Source: Algoriphagus winogradskyi
GTDB taxonomy: Bacteria > Bacteroidota > Bacteroidia > Cytophagales > Cyclobacteriaceae
Reading direction: 5' to 3'
Assembly (NCBI RefSeq): GCF_900182815.1
Contig: NZ_FXUA01000002.1
Coordinates: 558,001-622,000 of the forward strand
Length of the DNA stretch: 64,000 nt
Part shown: in pieces, positions 59,005 through 64,000 of the stretch
How positions within the stretch are numbered: the first letter of the stretch is position 1
Layout: each line of letters opens with the position of its first letter
Notes under the pieces: generated by a model
Databases searched by the model: none
What the model was told of the DNA's origin: nothing
The model's input: the letters and a program-made list of their open reading frames with translations, nothing else
Made by a program: the position numbers and the translations under genes

Positions 59005-59892
59005 TCAATTGTGCCAATACTGAGCAATTTTCTTTTTCAAAAATGCCACAGATCGCTGTAGTTGATCCATGCCATCGACCCCATCTTCTATGCTGATCCA
59101 ATTGTCAAAACCTACCCGTTTCAACTCGGTGAAAATGGCATCGTAATCATTTAAGCCTTTGCCAACTTCCCCATGACTCAGTCTCGCAGCATAGCCAGTC
59201 ACGCCACTTTCTTCATTGTTCAAATCTTCAATGGTGCCATACTTCAAAAATCGATCACTGGCATGCATGGTGACTACTCGCTCCGAAACCTCATACAGTA
59301 AATCGAGGGGATCTTCACCTGCTAAGAAAGCATTGCTTGGATCGTAGTTCACCCCGAAATTCGTATGCTTGATGCTATTGACCAACTTGGTGAAAAGGGC
59401 TCTTTTCTGCGCAAACTCTGGATAATCCCAAAAGTCATCTTTATAGTGATTCTCCAATATCAGCGTGATTCCAAGGGACTTGGCATAAGGTAAACAGGCT
59501 TGAATTGACTCAGAAGCATATTTTATTCCCTCATCTTCCGTGAGCTCAGGCCTATATTGCCCAGATAGTACGCGGCAGTATTTTCCTCCTAGTTCATCCG
59601 TCATCTCTATCCAACGCTTCTGTTTTTGAATTTCTTTGTCCCGAAAAGCTTTGTCAGGATGAGTGAAATCCGGGGAACAGCACATCATGGGAATCACCAT
59701 TCCCTTGTCTTCCACCATTCTTCGAAATACGCGCCAGTTGTCTTCTTTTTCCATTTCCAGAAAACCTGCATACCACTCCAATCCATCAATTTCTAGTGCT
59801 GCGGAAAGTTCTATCCACTCCGACAATTTCATACTTCCATCTTTGCAGAGTGCTTGCATGAAAGCTTTTGGGAAGGCGGCAATTTTGGGCAT
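59005..59892 (-). CDS. Sugar phosphate isomerase/epimerase-like TIM barrel protein
   Basis: 295 aa xylose-isomerase-like TIM barrel without a signal peptide. Pieces are LSEWIELSAALEIDGLEWYAGF, ITLILENHYKDDFWDYPEFAQ (Glu and His ligands), FGVNYDPSNAFLAGEDPLDLLYEVSERVVTMHASD and FDNWISIEDGVDG (Glu ligand). It would interconvert or epimerise a keto-sugar or keto-acid intermediate. It is in line with the other minus-strand sugar genes, separated by repeat-containing gaps on both sides. Confidence 0.87.
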   Translation of the reverse strand: MPKIAAFPKAFMQALCKDGSMKLSEWIELSAALEIDGLEWYAGFLEMEKEDNWRVFRRMVEDKGMVIPMMCCSPDFTHPDKAFRDKEIQKQKRWIEMTDELGGKYCRVLSGQYRPELTEDEGIKYASESIQACLPYAKSLGITLILENHYKDDFWDYPEFAQKRALFTKLVNSIKHTNFGVNYDPSNAFLAGEDPLDLLYEVSERVVTMHASDRFLKYGTIEDLNNEESGVTGYAARLSHGEVGKGLNDYDAIFTELKRVGFDNWISIEDGVDGMDQLQRSVAFLKKKIAQYWHN

Positions 59893-59979
59893 TGTGTACT
59901 GTTTTTGAAGTTTGTTTTTATTGGTATTTATTAAAAACCTAAAGCAAAGAAGTTGCTGTTAAACTCTTGAGTTTAGGGG

Positions 59980-60011
59980 CTTCGGTCATCCGTCTTCGGT
60001 CTTCCAGCCTG
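59980..60011 (-). repeat. Dispersed intergenic repeat, GACCGAAGACGGATGACCG family, copy 3
   Basis: Read on the minus strand, this is CAGGCTGGAA followed by GACCGAAGACGGATGACCG and AAG. It differs from the copy at 27682-27714 by one substitution and one missing base. Confidence 0.7.
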
Positions 60012-60061
60012 ATAAGCAAAGGTTTTAAGGCAACAGCAATCTCTTCTGATAACTACCTCCA

Positions 60062-60859
60062 TTATTTGTGTGGAATGGTCGTCGCGTCCTTTGGAATGTT
60101 TCTTCCAATCATCGGGAATTGCTCCAAATCAACAACTTGACCGCTGATCGGTCCGCTTTCATCGGAAAGCCAATAAATACATGCCGCTGCGATTTCTTCT
60201 GGCCAAATAATTCTTCCTGCAGGAGCATACATTTTAGATAATTCCTTGTACCAAGTATCCGAAAGTCCATGTTCCTTTTTTCGCTCAATTTCCTTTTCGG
60301 TAAGCACCCAGCCTGGATTAATTTGATTGACCCGCACACCATTTTCCCGGAAAAGGGAATCTCCCAAATTCCTGGTCATGGTCATTATTGCGCCCTTAGT
60401 AATGCTGTATGCCAATAGATTGTGCTCACCGCTCCATGCATTGATCGAACCGATATTCAAGACTGCTCCATGACTTTCAATCAAATGAGGCAATGCGGAT
60501 TTGATAAGAAATAATGGGGCATAAGTATTTACCTCCATTAGTTTGTTTAAAAATGCTTTATCAGTAGTGTGAATATCTGATGCTGCCACGATTGCAGCAT
60601 TATTAACTATGCTGTCAAGTCTTCCCCAAGTGCTAATCGCCAAGTCAACCAGTCTTTGCGTAGCTCCTTCATTAGAGAGATCTTCTATATGCAGTTTTGC
60701 GTTTTTAGCTCCGAGTTCAGATACTGCCTGAATGGCCAGATCCTCTTCCAAGCCATGAATGATCACTTTTGCCCCTTCTGATACTACCTTTTTGGCAATG
60801 GCTTTGCCAATTCCCATCGTGCTCCCAGTGACGATGATCACTTTGTCTTTTAATCTCAT
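60062..60859 (-). CDS. SDR family oxidoreductase
   Basis: 265 aa short-chain dehydrogenase. The cofactor motif is VTGSTMGIGKAIA (TGxxxGIG), with NNAAI, the catalytic Ser in LNIGSINAWSG, and YxxxK in YSITKGAI. The His at the coenzyme 2' position area suggests no clear NAD/NADP preference. It starts 1 bp after the MDR dehydrogenase gene, so both are cotranscribed. It would oxidise a sugar or sugar acid in the cluster pathway. Confidence 0.92.
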   Translation of the reverse strand: MRLKDKVIIVTGSTMGIGKAIAKKVVSEGAKVIIHGLEEDLAIQAVSELGAKNAKLHIEDLSNEGATQRLVDLAISTWGRLDSIVNNAAIVAASDIHTTDKAFLNKLMEVNTYAPLFLIKSALPHLIESHGAVLNIGSINAWSGEHNLLAYSITKGAIMTMTRNLGDSLFRENGVRVNQINPGWVLTEKEIERKKEHGLSDTWYKELSKMYAPAGRIIWPEEIAAACIYWLSDESGPISGQVVDLEQFPMIGRNIPKDATTIPHK

Positions 60860-60860
60860 C

Positions 60861-61898
60861 TTAAACAGGTTTTAATACACTTTTTACTACTTCTCCACTA
60901 TGCATTTTCTCAAAGGCTTCATGCCATTCTGTTATCGGCCAAACTCCTCCTATGATTGGTTTTACATCTAATGTTCCACTGGAAAGTAAGCCAATAACTT
61001 TTTCCCAAATCGGCCAATTATGGCTGAAGCTTCCTTGCAGGCGCACATTTTTCTGTACTAATGGATCTAAAGAAAAATTGAAAGGGCTTGGTCCCCAGCC
61101 CACTTTGGTGATTTGCCCATTTGGTCGCACGAGATCCATGGCGATTTTCAAAGTGGCGCTGATTCCTGCTGCGTCTATAATCAGATCTGCTCCCAACCCA
61201 TCTGTTTTTCTTGCCCATTCTGAAGCATCGTTGATGGTGGGAGTGACCCCATAGCTTTTTGCTATTTCCAATCTACCTCGGTCCTTTTCCAAACCTAAAA
61301 TGGCCACATCTCCACCGCAAATTTTTGCCACAGCAGCGCAAAGAATCCCGATAGTTCCAGGGCCGATAACAAGTACTCGATCCCCTGGTTTGATATGGGA
61401 ATTGACAGCAACAGCGTTGTAGGCCACCGAGCATGGTTCGGTGAGGCATGCTTCCTCAAAGGAAAGACCTTCTGGAACACGGTGGAGGCAACGGGCGGGA
61501 ACTCGCACGAATCGTGTCATGGCTCCATTTACTCCGTAGCCGAATCCTTTTCTGGTTGGATCAAGATTATACAATCCTGTTTTACTCATGGGATTCTGTG
61601 GATCGATGACCGCTGCCGTTTCACTGACTACCCGATCCCCGATCTTCCAGCCATTCACCCGATCTCCAACCTCTGCTATTTTTCCTCCAAATTCATGACC
61701 TAAAACAACCGGATAATTAACGGGCCAGCTATGATCTGAAGTCCACTGATGCAGATCGCTTCCGCAAACACCCACATTTTCTACTTCCAATAAAATGTCC
61801 TCATCTCCAATTTCCGGAACAGGAATTTCTCTGATTTCTACTGAGCCTTTTTTTTCTGAAAAATTAACTACGGCGGCTGATTTACCTAGTATTGACAT
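60861..61898 (-). CDS. Zinc-dependent alcohol/sugar dehydrogenase (MDR)
   Basis: 345 aa medium-chain dehydrogenase of the sorbitol/threonine dehydrogenase type. Catalytic zinc ligands are in GVCGSDLHQW (Cys), LGHEFGGKI (His and Glu). The Rossmann part is GDRVLVIGPGTIGILCAAVAKICGGDVAILGLEKDRGRLEIAKSYG. The four-cysteine structural zinc loop is absent, which is seen in part of the family. It lies 12 bp after the decarboxylase-like gene and 1 bp before the SDR gene. Confidence 0.92.
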   Translation of the reverse strand: MSILGKSAAVVNFSEKKGSVEIREIPVPEIGDEDILLEVENVGVCGSDLHQWTSDHSWPVNYPVVLGHEFGGKIAEVGDRVNGWKIGDRVVSETAAVIDPQNPMSKTGLYNLDPTRKGFGYGVNGAMTRFVRVPARCLHRVPEGLSFEEACLTEPCSVAYNAVAVNSHIKPGDRVLVIGPGTIGILCAAVAKICGGDVAILGLEKDRGRLEIAKSYGVTPTINDASEWARKTDGLGADLIIDAAGISATLKIAMDLVRPNGQITKVGWGPSPFNFSLDPLVQKNVRLQGSFSHNWPIWEKVIGLLSSGTLDVKPIIGGVWPITEWHEAFEKMHSGEVVKSVLKPV

Positions 61899-61910
61899 GA
61901 AATGGTAGGT

Positions 61911-62609
61911 TTAAAAGTTACTGATCTTTTGAGAATGTATAGCTGCGCAGATTTTCCTAAGAGAGGCTTCAAGATCACCATCAGCAGTTTTGAATGCGTC
62001 AGCATCTATTGTCAGTGGTGCACCTAGAACTACAAGTGGCGCTCCATATTGTGGACATTGAATGGCTTGTTCAAGCGAAAGTCCGCCCACTGCCTGCACT
62101 GGCACTTTTACAGCTTTCACCACTTCACGTAATTGATCCAATGGACTTGGCATTCTGTGGCCCGCTGCGGCAATTCCTCTTCGCTCATCGTATCCAATAT
62201 GATGGATCACAAAGTCACATCCCAAATCCTCTAAGAATCTTGCTCCTTCCACCATATCAGGGCAACCCAAGTTATCACCCATCACTTTCACTCCATAATC
62301 TTTTCCTGCTTGCACCACACATTTGATGGTTTCCTTATGTGCTCTTGCCATCACCACTACATGGGTTGCTCCCGCTTTTGCCATCATCTCTGCTTCCAGG
62401 TAGCCTCCGTCCATGGTTTTTAGGTCAGCGACGATTGGAACACCGGGGAAGGCTTCCCGCAATTTTCTCACTCCATGTAGTCCTTCGGCAAGGATCAAGG
62501 GAGTGCCGGCTTCAAGCCAATCTACCCCAGCTCGCATAGCCAAAGCGGCCGTTTCCAGCGCTTCATCAATGTCCGTCAGATCTAAAGAGATTTGTACTAT
62601 AGGTTTCAT
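61911..62609 (-). CDS. OMP decarboxylase-family enzyme (hexulose-6-P synthase / ketogulonate-6-P decarboxylase-like)
   Basis: 232 aa. The sequence follows the HPS/KGPDC group: QISLDLTDIDEALETAALAMRAGVDWLEAGTPLI, the Asp-Lys-Asp catalytic segment VADLKTMDGGYLEAEMM (about 60-76), ATHVVVMARAHKETI, DFVIHHIGYDERR and VQAVGGLSLEQAIQC. These enzymes either decarboxylate 3-keto-L-gulonate-6-P or condense formaldehyde with ribulose-5-P. The partner 6-phospho-3-hexuloisomerase is not adjacent, which favours decarboxylation. It is the first gene of the sugar cluster. Confidence 0.87.
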   Translation of the reverse strand: MKPIVQISLDLTDIDEALETAALAMRAGVDWLEAGTPLILAEGLHGVRKLREAFPGVPIVADLKTMDGGYLEAEMMAKAGATHVVVMARAHKETIKCVVQAGKDYGVKVMGDNLGCPDMVEGARFLEDLGCDFVIHHIGYDERRGIAAAGHRMPSPLDQLREVVKAVKVPVQAVGGLSLEQAIQCPQYGAPLVVLGAPLTIDADAFKTADGDLEASLRKICAAIHSQKISNF

Positions 62610-62774
62610 TTTGGGTTGGGTTACAAGTATTTCTATAAAAAGGGTTAACTATTGCTAAGATTTTTAAGATAAGGAAAATCGGAAAAGATACTTTCCTGAT
62701 TTGGGATAAAAGGAAGATTATATTTTGAAGAAATGCATAACATTTGATTGGGGGTTTCTATCATGCATAATGGA

Positions 62775-62810
62775 CAAAAAAAACTCCACCCGAATATCAG
62801 GTGGAGCTTT
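62775..62810 (-). terminator. Intrinsic terminator of the PEGA protein gene
   Basis: CTCCACC and GGTGGAG form a 7-bp stem with a 9-nt loop, followed on the minus strand by a run of T. Confidence 0.85.
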
Positions 62811-62830
62811 TAAGCCAATAGAAAAGAGAC

Positions 62831-64000
62831 TTATTGCTGAAGTCTCGCTTGAACTTCTTCGATTAGTCCTTCATATTTCTTAAGAATTCTCGCCCAGTCC
62901 TCGAATTTCTCATCGTCTTTCACAGTCACTTGATTTTGACCATCTAGGTATGCTTCCTGACTGATCAATTTGATTGCATAGGCTAATTGATCGGAATTTC
63001 CTCCGCTACTAACGATTACTCTGGTACGGATAATACTGGACTGAAAGTTCTGTACCTGCCAAGAAGTAGTCAAATACCCCGTGTTGAAATCAACTGTTTC
63101 CAGGATGTCAAAATATCTCGTAATGATAGAGCTCAGAATTCTCCAAGCTTCTTCAGAAGTATGAACTGTGTTGACTGGAACTGTAATTCTTACATTGGCC
63201 AAATCTGATGAAACTGAAGAAGTATAGGCTTCATCTACATTCATTTCTATAAATTCAGTAACTGGTGGCTCCTGCATGTTTGCCTGATTGTAATAGTTCT
63301 TCACATAGCGGACGTAGCCATCCTTTTTTACCCGGATTTCTACATTTCCGTTTTTAGGAACCTTCAAATCGTAACTACCGGTGCCCACTGTTTTTCCTCC
63401 AATCTCAATGATTGCATCATTAGGGTTCGTGGTGATTTTAACCAATCGATCTTCTAATTGTGCTTTTTCTCTAACTGGAGGTTCTGGGTCTGTGTCAGGC
63501 TTGTTACAAAAAACTTTAGTGTACTCTACAAAGCCGTCCTTATTGACAGTGACAGTCACACAGTCGTTTAAAGGGATTTTTATGTCTTGATTTCCTCGGC
63601 CTACGCTGACCCCATTGGCTGTGACCACCCCATCTGCAGGTATCACTTCCAAGCGAACTTGTCTGTCTTTCAGTTCAAAATAATCCTTGGAAGGAGGGGT
63701 CTCACGATCCGGTGAGTTGTAATAACTTTTTGAGATTGGAGCAAAACCAGCTTTTCTTATCTCAACAGTATGGAAACGATCTTTTTGTATGATAAGATAA
63801 ATAGCCTTACTACCGATTACTCTACCATCCACGAGGATTTCGGCATCATATGGTTCAGCGGTGATTTCAACTCTTCGGGCATCCAAAGACACGTATTGGT
63901 CTTTATCCCATTTCAAGTCTCGGTTGTATTCCTTAATCACAGGCTCATAGCCTGGCTTGGTGATTTTGATTCTGTTTCTACTATCTTTTTCAAGTTTGTA
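62831..64000 (-). CDS. PEGA-repeat protein (partial, N-terminus outside window)
   Basis: 389 codons are visible and the frame stays open to the right edge; a GTG at 63940 is not a likely start because the repeat pattern continues through it. At least three PEGA-type beta repeats occur, each with a D-R-x-V-x-I/L segment (ARRVEITAEPYDAEILVDG, RQVRLEVIPADGVVTANG, RLVKITTNPNDAIIEIGG) followed by KxGF/KDGY and a tyrosine/asparagine-rich strand. A C-terminal alpha/beta domain (about the last 150 residues) follows, with no family I recognise. The protein is probably surface-associated or periplasmic. Confidence 0.75.
   Translation of the reverse strand, partial: YKLEKDSRNRIKITKPGYEPVIKEYNRDLKWDKDQYVSLDARRVEITAEPYDAEILVDGRVIGSKAIYLIIQKDRFHTVEIRKAGFAPISKSYYNSPDRETPPSKDYFELKDRQVRLEVIPADGVVTANGVSVGRGNQDIKIPLNDCVTVTVNKDGFVEYTKVFCNKPDTDPEPPVREKAQLEDRLVKITTNPNDAIIEIGGKTVGTGSYDLKVPKNGNVEIRVKKDGYVRYVKNYYNQANMQEPPVTEFIEMNVDEAYTSSVSSDLANVRITVPVNTVHTSEEAWRILSSIITRYFDILETVDFNTGYLTTSWQVQNFQSSIIRTRVIVSSGGNSDQLAYAIKLISQEAYLDGQNQVTVKDDEKFEDWARILKKYEGLIEEVQARLQQ

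Noticed and set aside
1-64000. CRISPR arrays, insertion sequences, prophage or rRNA genes
   Set aside because: No regularly spaced direct repeats, transposase, integrase, capsid or rRNA sequence was seen in the window.

Overview
The window looks like chromosomal DNA of a Bacteroidota bacterium, most likely order Cytophagales near Cyclobacteriaceae (Algoriphagus-like). Supporting signs are a GldJ-type gliding lipoprotein, SusC-like plug modules inside unrelated proteins, alginate-export and PorT-type barrels, a long-tailed ribosomal protein S16, an Mfd initiated at TTG, and candidate -7 boxes of the Bacteroidetes form TAnnTTTG in front of gltX, ndk and rpsP. The genus is an inference. No insertion sequence, prophage, CRISPR array or rRNA operon was seen; the only tRNA is tRNA-Arg(CCT).

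Layout. 1-5.2 kb: partial ABC ATPase, DUF885 peptidase, an ECF sigma / anti-sigma / secreted effector set, a PorT-like barrel and a small charged protein. 5.2-17.2 kb: gltX, mfd, gldJ, DUF1684, an amidase with two SH3 domains, a PfpI protein and a MuiA-like protein carrying an inserted SusC-type module. 17.3-25 kb: a phosphodiesterase, a small HTH_34 regulon with matching palindromic operators, DUF1569-VOC, NlpE-like lipoprotein, oxyR, a Tat-exported Gfo/Idh/MocA oxidoreductase and an ohrR-ohr pair whose OhrR has no cysteine. 25-30 kb: quinone oxidoreductase, M20 dipeptidase, DsbD.

29.9-44.5 kb is the centrepiece, an assimilatory nitrate/nitrite island entirely on the minus strand: nirB, nirD, DUF4202, a NarX-like PilJ-type sensor kinase, a NarL-like response regulator, a nitrate/nitrite MFS transporter, a giant nitrate reductase fused to a NirB-like flavoprotein and a BFD domain, a rubredoxin protein with degenerate nitrite/sulfite reductase half-domains, and an outer-membrane porin. 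The porin, transporter and nirB promoters share a 16-bp 7-2-7 inverted repeat (TAMGTAT-AA-ATACKTA) directly beside a TAnnTTTG-like box; this is probably the operator of the adjacent two-component system.

45-52.2 kb: ndk, nrnA, three tandem FKBP-type lipoproteins, and the rpsP-rimM-trmD-rplS operon. 52.2-56.8 kb: a LacI-regulated amylosucrase and sugar transporter. 57-62.6 kb: a minus-strand cluster of two TIM-barrel isomerases, an SMP-30 lactonase, two dehydrogenases and an OMP-decarboxylase-family enzyme, probably an undescribed or poorly described oxidative sugar pathway. The end holds a partial PEGA-repeat protein. Several short dispersed intergenic repeats recur. A possible structured leader or unusual promoter is shared by the DUF885 gene and the first FKBP gene.
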